A DNA stretch of 40,015 nt, taken from positions 1 through 40,015 of the IMG/VR virus record IMGVR_UViG_3300026512_000033. One strand, 5' to 3'. Every line of letters begins with the position of its first letter. Within the stretch, counting starts at the first letter, position 1. A program made the position numbers and the translations under genes. The notes beneath the pieces are model-generated. The model did no database searches. It had not been told where the DNA came from and was given only the letters and a program-made list of their open reading frames with translations. The stretch is from a virus. This document shows positions 7,525 through 14,859 of the stretch, piece by piece.

Positions 7525-7938
7525 TCACTTCTTACCCTTCTTCGCCTTCTTCGCTTTTTTAACGGTTAGTGTTGGCTTGCTCGTTTGCTGTTCAACCCTC
7601 TCCTCCTGAGCTTTCTTCTCCAAATCCTGAGCGGCTTCTTCCTCACTCTTCTTCAACTCCTTCTCATAGAAGTCTATTTGAACGTCCAACTGCCTAATAT
7701 TCTCCAAAAGGTTCAACGCTTGAAGCTCAACATCATTACTCCACTTCTCAACAAGCACCTTATAATAATCCTCTTGCGTTTCAAAAGCGTACTCTGGCTT
7801 AAGCTTTTTAGGACTATTACACATCACGTAATTGAGCTTTCTCAGAATGGTTATCTTCTGAGTTAACAATTCCCTACTCTTTTTCAGAACGTTCAGCTTT
7901 TTCAAAATTTCTTTTTTATTGTTAGAATCGTGCTTCAA
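7525..7938 (-). CDS. Coiled-coil protein with lysine-rich tail
   Basis: The longest frame starts inside the preceding gene. The likely start is TTG 7938, six bases after GAGGTG, giving about 137 residues; GTG 7944 is possible. The same GGTGGTGA-plus-TTG layout is seen at 39079 and 30316. The protein is mostly helical, with coiled coils (EILKKLNVLKKSRELLTQK and LDVQIDFYEKELKKSEEEAAQ) and a basic tail ending KKAKKAKKGKK. That tail may bind DNA. It lies between the OB-fold-like gene and the AAA+ ATPase, so a replication accessory role is plausible but unproven. Confidence 0.7.
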   Translation of the reverse strand: MKHDSNNKKEILKKLNVLKKSRELLTQKITILRKLNYVMCNSPKKLKPEYAFETQEDYYKVLVEKWSNDVELQALNLLENIRQLDVQIDFYEKELKKSEEEAAQDLEKKAQEERVEQQTSKPTLTVKKAKKAKKGKK

Positions 7939-7948
7939 ATTCACCACC

Positions 7949-8539
7949 TCACAATCTCCTCTTAGCTTCTTCCAGAAGCTTCTCAGCTTGCTCTTTTGAA
8001 TACTCCTTACCAGCTTCTTTAAAACCGCTAATAACCCCTTGTATGAGGTCTTCATCGCTGAACTCTTGCATTCCAAGAGCCGCCACTAATTGTCTAATCA
8101 TATCTTCTTCTTCAGGGGAGTATTTGCTTTTCAAAACTTTTTTCAATCCCAAAGCAAGTCTCGGCTTCTCTGTCGTTTGCGTCTGCTGTGCTTTTTCAGA
8201 AGCTTGTTTAAAAGTTTCATTCCTAACAACTTGGTAAATGTTGTAAGTCCTACCAGTTTTCTTACTGGTTCTCGTAATCTTACTTATCAAAATGTTATCC
8301 CCTTCTTTCAACTCTTCAACTTCTTCTATGAGCTTCTTACTCCTCCCAAGCATTGAGTGGTTAACAAAGAAGCTAACCTCCCTACCATCACTGAGAGTTC
8401 CAGTCACTATCGCAAACCTGCCGTATTGTCCCTCACCAAAATAAGGGTTTTTGGTTAGGGTCATCTCAACCACTTCATTAGGCAGAAGTGATTTGACATC
8501 CAAATTCAAATATTCTCCTTTTTGTTCTACATTCACCAT
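7949..8539 (-). CDS. Putative single-stranded DNA-binding (OB-fold-like) protein
   Basis: From ATG 8539 (196 residues; TTG 8545 is the alternative). The N-terminal 100 residues look like an OB fold: VVEMTLTKNPYFGEG, FAIVTGTLSDGREVSFFV, EGDNILISKITRTSKKTGRTYNIYQVV. A Q/T-rich linker (about 118-128) is followed by a charged helical C-terminal domain (EEEDMIRQLVAALG..., ending KLLEEAKRRL). This architecture and its place before the AAA+ ATPase suggest an ssDNA-binding protein acting with primase and helicase. No sequence search was possible. Confidence 0.55.
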   Translation of the reverse strand: MVNVEQKGEYLNLDVKSLLPNEVVEMTLTKNPYFGEGQYGRFAIVTGTLSDGREVSFFVNHSMLGRSKKLIEEVEELKEGDNILISKITRTSKKTGRTYNIYQVVRNETFKQASEKAQQTQTTEKPRLALGLKKVLKSKYSPEEEDMIRQLVAALGMQEFSDEDLIQGVISGFKEAGKEYSKEQAEKLLEEAKRRL

Positions 8540-8541
8540 TT

Positions 8542-8823
8542 TCAATCATCCTCCAATAAGTAGTTTAAAAGTATTTCATAAGCGGATGCTTTGTTCAAAT
8601 ACTTGTAAATAGTCCAACCAACCGCCCGCTCAATATCATTACCCTCATCTATCAAAGTGTCTGCAAGAGCAGCGGTTGCTTTTAAAAAATCCTCTTCTGA
8701 ATAACCAGTCGCTATTTGCATTGCTAACAGCAAATCATCAATTTTGTCAGAGTCTTCAAACGAAGTTTTCAACGCTTCGTTAATCTTCTCCTCTTTCGTT
8801 TTTCTTCTCCTTCTAAAAAACAT
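8542..8823 (-). CDS. Hypothetical helical protein with basic N terminus
   Basis: A 93-residue protein with a GGAGGGGATTG site before ATG 8823. The start MFFRRRRKTKEEK is strongly basic, and the rest is acidic and helical. It is adjacent to the OB-fold-like gene and may be translated with it. No family is recognised. An N-terminal Arg cluster on an acidic helical body could contact DNA or partner proteins, but this is only a guess. Confidence 0.7.
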   Translation of the reverse strand: MFFRRRRKTKEEKINEALKTSFEDSDKIDDLLLAMQIATGYSEEDFLKATAALADTLIDEGNDIERAVGWTIYKYLNKASAYEILLNYLLEDD

Positions 8824-8826
8824 TTT

Positions 8827-9030
8827 TCAATCCCCTCCAAGTTCTTTTTTTATTTTTTTCAAACCTTCCAAGTTTTGAACAATGTTCTCAGTCCAATCAA
8901 GGATTTCAACCATTTTGTTTTGGAAGGTTTTATTAAAGTCAGGTCTGACAAGTTTCACACTGTAAGTGTAACCCTTACTATTCTTATTGATCTCAATAGA
9001 AACTTTATTCTCATACTTTGCTTCTTCCAT
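8827..9030 (-). CDS. Hypothetical small protein
   Basis: A 67-residue protein from ATG 9030 behind AAGAGGTGAT. The N-terminal half alternates beta-like (NKVSIEINKNSKGYTYSVKLVRP), and the C-terminal half is a helix (WTENIVQNLEGLKKIKKEL). The beta-then-helix pattern may be a small dimerisation or nucleic-acid-binding fold. It belongs to the minus-strand operon with short spacing on both sides. No family is recognised. Confidence 0.7.
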   Translation of the reverse strand: MEEAKYENKVSIEINKNSKGYTYSVKLVRPDFNKTFQNKMVEILDWTENIVQNLEGLKKIKKELGGD

Positions 9031-9035
9031 GACAA

Positions 9036-9506
9036 TCACCTCTTAACAGTTTTCCCTTTATAAACTTTTCCATTGCTACCTATGAGTATTTCAGAATACT
9101 CATCGCTCTCACCGTAAAAAGGTAATGGTTGGAACGGGTCAAGCCTAAGCCCCATAGGAGTGAAGAGGTAATCATCCCAAAACCGCCAAAGCTCATCATA
9201 AATTTTCAAAAGTTCTTTACCCTTCTCCGTTAAAAAGTATGAGTGGGTTCTACCGTCAAACACCCCTCTCCTAACAAGTCCAAGTTTTTCTAAGGAAGAA
9301 GTGTAATTGTACCACGCTGCGAAAGTGAAGAAACTCCTAATCTCCACCTTCCCATCCCTACTCTCAGCTTTGTCAATAATCCTCAAAACTTGAGGAATCC
9401 ACTTCCTAAAAGGTAAGTCGGAAACTCTGAACTGAACCCTCTCATTAAAGATAATCCTCTCCTCATTCATAACAGGCGTGGGACCCTTATCCGTTTTTAA
9501 CGTCAT
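9036..9506 (-). CDS. Winged-helix DNA-binding regulator
   Basis: A 156-residue protein from ATG 9506 behind CGGAGGTGAT. Residues about 45-100 look like a winged helix-turn-helix: 'RSFFTFAAWYNYTSSLEKLGLVRR' as recognition region, then the wing GVFDGRTHSYFLTEKG, then helix KELLKIYDELW. This pattern is common in archaeal transcription regulators. It overlaps the upstream gene by 20 nt. It is a candidate for the factor binding the palindromes near 11140 or 17965, but nothing in the sequence proves this. Confidence 0.6.
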   Translation of the reverse strand: MTLKTDKGPTPVMNEERIIFNERVQFRVSDLPFRKWIPQVLRIIDKAESRDGKVEIRSFFTFAAWYNYTSSLEKLGLVRRGVFDGRTHSYFLTEKGKELLKIYDELWRFWDDYLFTPMGLRLDPFQPLPFYGESDEYSEILIGSNGKVYKGKTVKR

Positions 9507-9708
9507 CAGAATCACCTCCGAGTTGGAGTTTGGGATTCTTCCTCAAAACCCACCGTTCCAAAACCTCCGCGGTTTCTAAAATGTCCTGAATGACTTGCGA
9601 GTAGTCATCAGGTTTGCTCCTCATATTCCTGTAAATGTTAGTCGCTGTGTTGAGAACTGCCATTCTCAAAATAAGCTTTTCATCTTTTAAATTTTTTTCA
9701 TCTGCCAT
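9487..9708 (-). CDS. Hypothetical small helical protein
   Basis: A 73-residue protein with AAGGAGGTG before ATG 9708. It is mostly one or two helices (ILRMAVLNTATNIYRNMR and IQDILETAEVLERWVL) with a charged tail (GGDSDDVKNG). It overlaps both neighbours (11 nt upstream, 20 nt downstream), indicating tight translational coupling with the two winged-helix-like genes. It may be a partner of one of them. The family is not recognised. Confidence 0.7.
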   Translation of the reverse strand: MADEKNLKDEKLILRMAVLNTATNIYRNMRSKPDDYSQVIQDILETAEVLERWVLRKNPKLQLGGDSDDVKNG

Positions 9709-10021
9709 TTTCCAACACCTCCTTACAATTCAGTTTTATTTTTCCTTTACACTTTTTTAACGCTCCAAGCTTTACCAAATCGTCAATAGTGTTACTCACC
9801 GCTTCACTTTCAAAGCTTTCACCATACATTTCAAAGTCATCAAAAAGCTTCGCCACTCCACTAATGATTTGAGTATCTTTAAAGATCTCCCGCTGCACTT
9901 CTCTCCTCGTCACTCCCTTATTTTTAAACTCTCCCAGGAACCATACAGTGTAGAGCACATAAACTTCTTCACTGTTCAAATCATCGTATTTGGAAAGAAT
10001 GCGAACAAAACATTTTTTCAT
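9698..10021 (-). CDS. Probable winged-helix protein
   Basis: A 107-residue protein with AAAGGAGGTG before ATG 10021. The segment 'NKGVTRREVQREIFKDTQIISGVAKLFDDFE' followed by SNTIDDLVKLGALKKCKGKIKL looks like a helix-turn-helix with a short wing. It sits in a run of three likely DNA-binding proteins (9036-10530), suggesting an early regulatory block. The assignment rests on secondary-structure pattern only. Confidence 0.5.
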   Translation of the reverse strand: MKKCFVRILSKYDDLNSEEVYVLYTVWFLGEFKNKGVTRREVQREIFKDTQIISGVAKLFDDFEMYGESFESEAVSNTIDDLVKLGALKKCKGKIKLNCKEVLENGR

Positions 10022-10530
10022 ATTTCAGCACCTCCTTTAACAATTTTTATTTTCGGATTCCTAATCTCAAGAGTGGTTTTTTTAATAAGCCCAAGTTCAA
10101 ACCACTCTTTTATCCTACGCTCAGCGGTTCTAACACTTTTAACAAGCCCCAAACTGAGCATAAGCTTTTTAACTTTCAAAACCCTGATGGGTTTTTGAAG
10201 GTAAGGTATCAGCTCTTCAGGGATGATGCTTTGCTCTTCAACATCCACTCCTAAAATGTGGAATTGGTAAAGCTGTTTTAAAGAGTAATCCCTGCTCAGA
10301 ACAGGTTTCATACCGAGAACCTGCTCAGCCCAAAGAACATCCCTCTTCGTAACTTTGTAAATGAGAGTTCCTTCTCTAACACGCTTCGCATCTCTGCTTA
10401 AGAATATTTGAGTGTTCAACCTTTCTTGAATGTTGAGGATCTCCCAAAACTTTTCTGGAAAGTCCTCACCAACAATCGTCACTCTCAAATCATCCCTTTC
10501 CACAACTTTTTTCAAAAGCTCTCTAAGCAT
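10018..10530 (-). CDS. Protein with C-terminal winged-helix domain
   Basis: A 170-residue protein with CAAGGAGGAG before ATG 10530. The C-terminal part (about 118-165) reads KVKKLMLSLGLVKSVRTAERRIKEWFELGLIKKT, a clear helix-turn-helix with a wing. The N-terminal domain has alternating strands and helices (DDLRVTIVGEDFPEKFWEI...) that could be an effector or oligomerisation domain. Its 3' end overlaps the next gene by 4 nt (ATGA). It is a candidate early transcription factor; its target is unknown. Confidence 0.6.
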   Translation of the reverse strand: MLRELLKKVVERDDLRVTIVGEDFPEKFWEILNIQERLNTQIFLSRDAKRVREGTLIYKVTKRDVLWAEQVLGMKPVLSRDYSLKQLYQFHILGVDVEEQSIIPEELIPYLQKPIRVLKVKKLMLSLGLVKSVRTAERRIKEWFELGLIKKTTLEIRNPKIKIVKGGAEI

Positions 10531-11110
10531 ATTCTCCTCCTTGCAAAATTTTATCCAACTCTTTTATAATAGGAGCGTATTTTTTATAACTCCTACCGAG
10601 GAGTTGCCTTATATCCTCAAATTTCTTAACAAGATCCTCTTTGATCTTCGCAACATCCTCCTCTGAAAACTTAGGTTTCAGATGATTACTTGCGAACACA
10701 CTCCAAGTTATGAAGTAGTCCGCCAAGTCCTCAGGATCTGCTTTGAACAACCTCTCAACATCTTCTGAGGGTATTCCCAAACGGAGAACCGTTTCGTCTT
10801 TTCTCAGAATGTGATCCACTCCCAACTCAACTTTTTTAAAAGGAGTCACAACCCAGTAAAACACTCTATCATCTCTTCTGAGTTCTTTTTCTAATCTTCT
10901 CAATTCTTTTTCCAAATTAACCACCTTTTTGAAAACTTCGTGAGGCATGGTTGGATTGGTAGTATTTAAACTTTTTGTTATCACTATTCCGTTACCATTC
11001 CAACCAAGCTCTACCCCGTTTTGTTCAAACCATTTAAGTATTTTCTCATCTGTTTTGGTTAAATGCTTCTTCCTTTTTATATTTTCCAAAATATATTTTT
11101 CAAAACCCAT
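10523..11110 (-). CDS. Hypothetical protein, first gene of the regulatory block
   Basis: A 195-residue protein with TTGGAGGGTGATG before ATG 11110. It has a basic N terminus, an 'EKELRRLEKELRRD' helical repeat in the middle (about 70-80) and a helical C-terminal half. It is the first gene after a 183-bp control region holding a perfect 14-bp palindrome and inverted AAGGTAAG elements, so its expression is probably switched. No family is recognised. Confidence 0.75.
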   Translation of the reverse strand: MGFEKYILENIKRKKHLTKTDEKILKWFEQNGVELGWNGNGIVITKSLNTTNPTMPHEVFKKVVNLEKELRRLEKELRRDDRVFYWVVTPFKKVELGVDHILRKDETVLRLGIPSEDVERLFKADPEDLADYFITWSVFASNHLKPKFSEEDVAKIKEDLVKKFEDIRQLLGRSYKKYAPIIKELDKILQGGEYA

Positions 11111-11293
11111 TTTTCATCACCCTCCAATATATTTGTACTTATATGTACATATATGTTACATATATGTTCTTATTATAATGTACTTTTAAAAAGCTTTTTT
11201 TAAATATGGTAAGGTAAGTAGTATAGTATAATGTATATGGTAAAGGTAAAAAAAGAGTTTTATACTATCATCCTTACCTTTTTATTATACTTC
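11111..11293 (-). promoter_or_regulatory. Control region with TATA-like boxes and inverted AAGGTAAG elements
   Basis: This 183-bp A/T-rich gap lies upstream of the gene at 11110. It has TATA-like boxes on the minus strand (near 11199-11207 and 11183-11193). An element AAGGTAAGTAGTATAGTATA at 11211-11230 has two diverged inverted copies, at 11261-11280 and 11284-11300. The first pair matches at 17 of 20 positions. It probably combines the end of the upstream island with the promoter and operators of the regulatory block. Confidence 0.5.
11140..11153. promoter_or_regulatory. Palindromic operator candidate TATATGTACATATA
   Basis: A perfect 14-bp palindrome lies just upstream of the ribosome-binding site of the gene at 11110. 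The identical 14-mer occurs at 17965-17978 inside the tandem repeat of the main intergenic region, with close variants there (TATATGTACGTAT). Sharing one exact palindrome between the two main control regions suggests a common regulator. Confidence 0.55.
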
Positions 11294-11542
11294 TTACCTT
11301 TTATTGTAAAGCTTTTTAAAAGCTTTTATAACTCTTTTAGTAAAGCTTTTTAATAGGTACATAATGGATGGTAATAGGTCCGAATACGCACCTATTATGC
11401 TGAAACGCTTTTGAACTAAGAGGTAAGCTCTCACAACCCCCCCACTTTGCAAAATTTCCGCTTTAATTAGCCGTAGAGCCCTTTTTTGCTGTGGGGGTAA
11501 TTGATTATACCTGCTCAGTTCTAAAATTTGAATGTCGCTCAT
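11294..11542 (-). CDS. Hypothetical small basic protein
   Basis: An 82-residue protein with AGAGGTGGTT before ATG 11542. It is basic and helical, with LPPQQKRALRLIKAEILQSGG near residues 15-35 and a Lys/Arg-rich C terminus (KSFTKRVIKAFKKLYNKR) suited to nucleic-acid contact. It is the last gene of the small-gene island, and its 3' end overlaps the inverted repeats of the control region. No family is recognised. Confidence 0.7.
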   Translation of the reverse strand: MSDIQILELSRYNQLPPQQKRALRLIKAEILQSGGVVRAYLLVQKRFSIIGAYSDLLPSIMYLLKSFTKRVIKAFKKLYNKR

Positions 11543-11553
11543 TTAAACCACCT

Positions 11554-11916
11554 CTAAAACGATTTTTTACTCTTGTTCCAAACCCGCTTTTGTTCTTTAA
11601 TTTTTTCCCCTGCTCTAATCTCTTCTATTACATCTACTTGGAGACAGTAGCCGTCTAACAAGGGCCAATGCTCCTGTCTAAACTTAACTTTGACAGGGTT
11701 AAGACCCTTATTTTTGTTATTCATTCTTCTAATTTTTTTCTTAAACCACTCTTTCTTATTCTTAAGCTCCCTATTTAGAGAGCTTATCACTTCTTCTATC
11801 TTAAGAGCCCTCTTTACAAGGGCGTTTCTTTCTTCATATAAAGCATTCATTTCTTCCAGTTTGCGGTTCTCATAGCTTTTGTAATTTTCAATGACTCTTT
11901 TTATTTCATCATCCAT
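11554..11916 (-). CDS. Coiled-coil protein, paralogue of the gene at 16809-17120
   Basis: From ATG 11916 behind AGAAGGTGAT (120 residues). It aligns without gaps to the first gene of the island (16809-17120), with about half of roughly 100 residues identical. Shared landmarks are LYE.R at 27-31, the NN..KG.NP run, KF.QE.W and GY.L.VD. The first 65 residues are coiled coil. The C-terminal portion is a compact conserved module. The two copies bracket the whole small-gene island. Function is unknown. Confidence 0.75.
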   Translation of the reverse strand: MDDEIKRVIENYKSYENRKLEEMNALYEERNALVKRALKIEEVISSLNRELKNKKEWFKKKIRRMNNKNKGLNPVKVKFRQEHWPLLDGYCLQVDVIEEIRAGEKIKEQKRVWNKSKKSF

Positions 11917-11921
11917 TTTTA

Positions 11922-12686
11922 TCACCTTCTCTGTTTAATTACCCAATAATTCGGCGGGACATATATTGTCAACTCGTGAGAAGTAGACCACCCGCCATTT
12001 TTATTGTAATTGGTAATGGTCTTCAGTATCCCCGCGACTTCCTCCCCCTTGTACCTGTACCAATCAGACACGCTGTAAATGCTATCCCTACGCGATTTTT
12101 CAATCTCATCAAACTGTGACGGATTAATCAGCTTGTATTTAATCTCAGATTCAAAAGAACTCTCCTTAAGCTCAGTTATCACACTTATCTTCTCCCCCGG
12201 GTAGGGAGTTGCTACCACAACGTAACATTTGCTCGGCAAATCAACGCGCAACTGTTTCAATAGATCCCATTGCGAAACACACACGGGTTCTTGTGTGTGA
12301 ACCTCGCTAAGATCAATGTCCCCCTTCAAATATGCGTATAGCACAGGAGGGTAAATGTACTCTTTGAACAGGAACTTCTGCGAAATTTTCTGCACTTTTT
12401 CAAGTGCGTCTTTCAAACACTCCAAAACGCTGTCCAGAGTGTAATTTTTGAGAGTGTAGTCAAAATGCACCTTCCTAACTTCCAAACTCAAAGTATACCA
12501 CTTTGACCAGTGGTTTATCGTGAAGTATTGATGTGCGAAGATTTGGTTTCCTTCCAAATCATCATACCTAACATCCCAAATGGGAATAATGATCTCCGCA
12601 CGATCCTCAAGTTCATACACTTTTTTTATCTTGTCCAAATTCTTTGGACTTATAAAAAAATTATTTATCCTTGATGCTATTCTCAT
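11922..12686 (-). CDS. Hypothetical 254-residue protein, largest gene of the island
   Basis: ATG 12686 follows GAGGAGGCG. The protein mixes strands and helices with no recognised catalytic motif. It has a beta-rich N-terminal half (EIIIPIWDVRYDDLEGNQIF, YTLSLEVRKVHFDY), a helical middle (VLECLKDALEKVQKISQKF) and a beta-rich C terminus (STSHELTIYVPPNYW). It is several times larger than its neighbours, so it may be the main effector of the island. Candidate roles such as host takeover or counter-defence are speculation. Confidence 0.75.
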   Translation of the reverse strand: MRIASRINNFFISPKNLDKIKKVYELEDRAEIIIPIWDVRYDDLEGNQIFAHQYFTINHWSKWYTLSLEVRKVHFDYTLKNYTLDSVLECLKDALEKVQKISQKFLFKEYIYPPVLYAYLKGDIDLSEVHTQEPVCVSQWDLLKQLRVDLPSKCYVVVATPYPGEKISVITELKESSFESEIKYKLINPSQFDEIEKSRRDSIYSVSDWYRYKGEEVAGILKTITNYNKNGGWSTSHELTIYVPPNYWVIKQRR

Positions 12687-12699
12687 TTTTTACGCCTCC

Positions 12700-12951
12700 T
12701 CATAATTTTTCTTTGTATTTCTGATTAACCTCTTTCACCAAATGGTAAAACAAAAAATAGGTTGGCGTTGCGGTTTCAATGTTGGGTTTGTTCAACTCGC
12801 TTCTAAGCCAGTTTTGAAGCGTTCCAATGATGATTTTATGTTTTTTTCTGCTGTCGCTCATAATGTTTAAAATGTCATTAAGAGCTCTGCTCAAACCGTG
12901 CTTTTGGCAAAAGTCCTCAAACTCCCCAAAATTTTTTATTTTGCTCCTCAT
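12700..12951 (-). CDS. Hypothetical small protein
   Basis: An 83-residue, mostly helical basic protein with GAGGAGGTG before ATG 12951. FCQKHGLSRALNDILNIMSD followed by HKIIIGTLQNWLRSEL could be a helix-turn-helix-like pair, but no wing or family signature is clear. It lies in the small-gene island with 13-bp spacing to the next gene. Confidence 0.65.
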   Translation of the reverse strand: MRSKIKNFGEFEDFCQKHGLSRALNDILNIMSDSRKKHKIIIGTLQNWLRSELNKPNIETATPTYFLFYHLVKEVNQKYKEKL

Positions 12952-12970
12952 TTTTCACACCTCCTCATAA

Positions 12971-13141
12971 TCATTTTTTATAATATTTGATAATTTTTCT
13001 AAAAATTTTTATTAAATTATTGGTTGCTTCTCTTAACTCTTCTGCATTGTTGAACAAACCTTCTTCTTCCAAGTCGTCCGCCACTCCGAATATTCGGATG
13101 GCTTCTCCTAAAAAATTGTTTTCAAAATCTTCTCTTTCCAT
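12971..13141 (-). CDS. Hypothetical small acidic protein
   Basis: A 56-residue protein from ATG 13141 behind a good GGAGGTTGG site. Sequence features are MEREDFENNFLGEAIRIFG, an acidic centre (DDLEEEGLFNNAEELREA) and a basic C-terminal helix ending KIIKYYKK. It fills the gap between two genes of the island with the usual spacing, so it is probably real despite its size. No family is recognised. Confidence 0.65.
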   Translation of the reverse strand: MEREDFENNFLGEAIRIFGVADDLEEEGLFNNAEELREATNNLIKIFRKIIKYYKK

Positions 13142-13157
13142 TTTTACCAACCTCCAT

Positions 13158-13388
13158 TTAATAACTTGTTTCGTAATACTTGCTTCTTTCTTCTTCGCTC
13201 AGCTCATCAAAAAGAGCTCGCCAGTCACAAACCGAAGCCAAACCGTTTTTACTGTACTCCTGATAAGTAGGTAGCACTTCCTCTTTCAAGTGAGGAATGC
13301 TCCTCAACTTGTGCCACGCACTTATAGGCGTGGATGCTTCAACTTCTACCCTAAAGTTTTTCCTCGTTAAAAAAGCATATGTTTTCAT
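13158..13388 (-). CDS. Hypothetical small protein
   Basis: A 76-residue protein with AGGAGGGGAT before ATG 13388. KTYAFLTRKNFRVEVEASTPISAWHKL resembles a small beta-beta-alpha unit in which a strand pair is followed by a helix starting at SAWHKL. The C terminus is acidic (DELSEEERSKYYETSY). Its start overlaps the upstream gene's stop by 4 nt. Function is unknown. Confidence 0.65.
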   Translation of the reverse strand: MKTYAFLTRKNFRVEVEASTPISAWHKLRSIPHLKEEVLPTYQEYSKNGLASVCDWRALFDELSEEERSKYYETSY

Positions 13389-13576
13389 GTTCGATCCCCT
13401 CCTGTATTTTTTAATACTTTTTTAAATTTTTCAAAATCTTTATACCCCGTCCTCGCGAACAGGACTTTTTCTAAGGTTTTCTTACTGTACCCGCACAGAT
13501 CCACTGCTAAGTGGATCTCACTACTGCTTGCAATATTGTGATCTATTAGGAACTGCCACATCTCTTCTTTTTCCAT
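13385..13576 (-). CDS. Hypothetical small protein with GYxDFxxF C terminus
   Basis: A 63-residue protein from ATG 13576 behind AGAAGGTGGTG. Its C-terminal half (ARTGYKDFEKFKKVLKN) matches the C-terminal half of the next upstream gene (GKAGYTDFNNFIDAIDQ), so the two are probably a diverged tandem duplication. The N-terminal half is helical and acidic. Function is unknown. Confidence 0.65.
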   Translation of the reverse strand: MEKEEMWQFLIDHNIASSSEIHLAVDLCGYSKKTLEKVLFARTGYKDFEKFKKVLKNTGGDRT

Positions 13577-13578
13577 TT

Positions 13579-13800
13579 TCACCACCTTCTTTTTACTCTT
13601 ATCACTTGATCTATAGCGTCAATGAAATTGTTAAAATCTGTGTATCCTGCTTTTCCCATTAAATCCTCCAACTCGTGACATTTGAAGGAGTTAATAAGAA
13701 CCGCTTTGACACTGTAATTTTCAGTGTCATACAAGTCGTACCATTTTATTGTTTTAAGCTTCTTCTCCCCGAAGTAAAGGTCCGCTACTGATCTTTTCAT
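13579..13800 (-). CDS. Hypothetical small protein with GYxDFxxF C terminus
   Basis: A 73-residue protein from ATG 13800 with the leader ATGGAGGTAAAA, which is identical to the leader of the gene at 17120. The C-terminal AGYTDFNNF motif is shared with the adjacent downstream gene. It is preceded by the terminator at 13868-13889, so it may have its own promoter or depend on read-through. Function is unknown. Confidence 0.65.
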   Translation of the reverse strand: MKRSVADLYFGEKKLKTIKWYDLYDTENYSVKAVLINSFKCHELEDLMGKAGYTDFNNFIDAIDQVIRVKRRW

Positions 13801-13867
13801 TTTTACCTCCATTTATTTTTTATTTTTTTGTTTTTTAAAATCCATTTAATAAAAAAACAAAAAATTG

Positions 13868-13889
13868 GAAGCTCTCAACTGAGAGCTTC
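13868..13889 (-). terminator. Intrinsic-type terminator overlapping a 3' coding end
   Basis: A perfect 10-bp stem, GAAGCTCTCA with TGAGAGCTTC, encloses a 2-nt loop. It is followed on the minus strand by a U-rich run (CAATTTTTTGTTTTTTT). The stem covers the last codons of the gene at 13875-14207. This hairpin-plus-U layout recurs at 16796-16826. Confidence 0.7.
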
Positions 13890-14207
13890 TTGCAACTCTC
13901 TAAAGAGGTACTCAACGTACCCCTTTAGGATTGTGTTTCCTACGGAGGATAACACTTTACCATCCTTTGTTTTAATGGCAAGGAGATAATCCCCCTTTTC
14001 TTCATCATGGAAGACATCAACATACGCCCCGCCTTCCAGCCCAATAAAAACCTCTTCATCAGATGTATCGATCTTTTGGATTTGTTCCGTTTTGAAGCGT
14101 TCAAGAAATTCTACAATTTCTTGAGCTTCTTTTTTATCCTCCTGTTCTTTTGAACGGAGAACATTATTCACAAATCCATTTATGCTGTTCACGATATAGT
14201 ACTCCAT
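13875..14207 (-). CDS. Hypothetical acidic protein
   Basis: A 110-residue protein with GATGGAGGTG before ATG 14207. An acidic helical segment (SKEQEDKKEAQEIVEFLERFK) is followed by strands (EEVFIGLEGGAYVDVFHDEEKGDYLLAIKTKDGKVLSSVG). Its last codons form the stem of a terminator. Acidic composition and small size are common in DNA-mimic or inhibitor proteins, but no assignment is possible. Confidence 0.7.
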   Translation of the reverse strand: MEYYIVNSINGFVNNVLRSKEQEDKKEAQEIVEFLERFKTEQIQKIDTSDEEVFIGLEGGAYVDVFHDEEKGDYLLAIKTKDGKVLSSVGNTILKGYVEYLFRELQEALS

Positions 14208-14239
14208 TTTTTTACACCTCCATCTGTTTTTTTTATTTT

Positions 14240-14620
14240 TTAAATGGCGTCATCAGAGGCGGGTACAAATTCCACTCTGACAACGCTTTGAGGTATTGGT
14301 TCACCTTCCAATACCCTTCTAAGTAGAATTTTTTTTCTCCTACTCATCCTACTCTTATATTTTCTGTATTCCTTCGTTTCTAAACCCTGACAATCCTCAC
14401 AGACGCCAGAATAAAACGAAGGAGTGCCACACACGGGACACTTGAAGAAATTGCGATCTCTCGCTTTCCTACTCTCCTGAAGAGTAGTTACGAAAGATAA
14501 CCCGTTGATGTTCTTCAAGAACATGGGGGCGGGTATGTGGCACACCGCCCCATCCTTATATTCTACCTCAACCAAGCTGTAGTACAGCTTGATTGTGTTT
14601 ATAAATAGATCTTGGTTCAT
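14240..14620 (-). CDS. Zinc-ribbon protein
   Basis: A 126-residue protein with CGGAGGTGAGG before ATG 14620. Two cysteine pairs, CPVCG and CEDC, are spaced like a zinc ribbon (about 61-78). They are flanked by basic segments: ESRKARDRNF before and KEYRKYKSRMSRRKKILLRR after. It could be a nucleic-acid-binding or transcription-modulating protein. It overlaps the upstream gene by 4 nt. The family is not recognised beyond the zinc motif. Confidence 0.72.
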   Translation of the reverse strand: MNQDLFINTIKLYYSLVEVEYKDGAVCHIPAPMFLKNINGLSFVTTLQESRKARDRNFFKCPVCGTPSFYSGVCEDCQGLETKEYRKYKSRMSRRKKILLRRVLEGEPIPQSVVRVEFVPASDDAI

Positions 14621-14850
14621 TCTTCCTCACCTCCGAAGACAAACCTCTTAATTTCTCTGCTTGTTTTCTCGTCAAACGGGTACAACTTGCACCCGTACCT
14701 GTTAAAAACTAATTGATCGCCGAAGGAACTTTTAAAAATCCTTCCAGGCACCACTTCGTGTTTAAGAATTTGTTCAACAGTATAATGATCTCCATAATCA
14801 CAGATTTTTATCTTTTGATTCCTTCTTGTTTTAAATACTTTACATCTCAT
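14617..14850 (-). CDS. Hypothetical small basic protein
   Basis: A 77-residue protein with TGAGGTGAAA before ATG 14850. It has a basic N terminus (MRCKVFKTRRNQKIKI), a beta-rich centre and an acidic end (FVFGGEEE). Its stop overlaps the start of the zinc-ribbon gene, so the two are coupled. VVPGRIFKSSFGDQLVF resembles a short beta-hairpin. Function is unknown. Confidence 0.65.
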   Translation of the reverse strand: MRCKVFKTRRNQKIKICDYGDHYTVEQILKHEVVPGRIFKSSFGDQLVFNRYGCKLYPFDEKTSREIKRFVFGGEEE

Positions 14851-14859
14851 TTTTTCACC

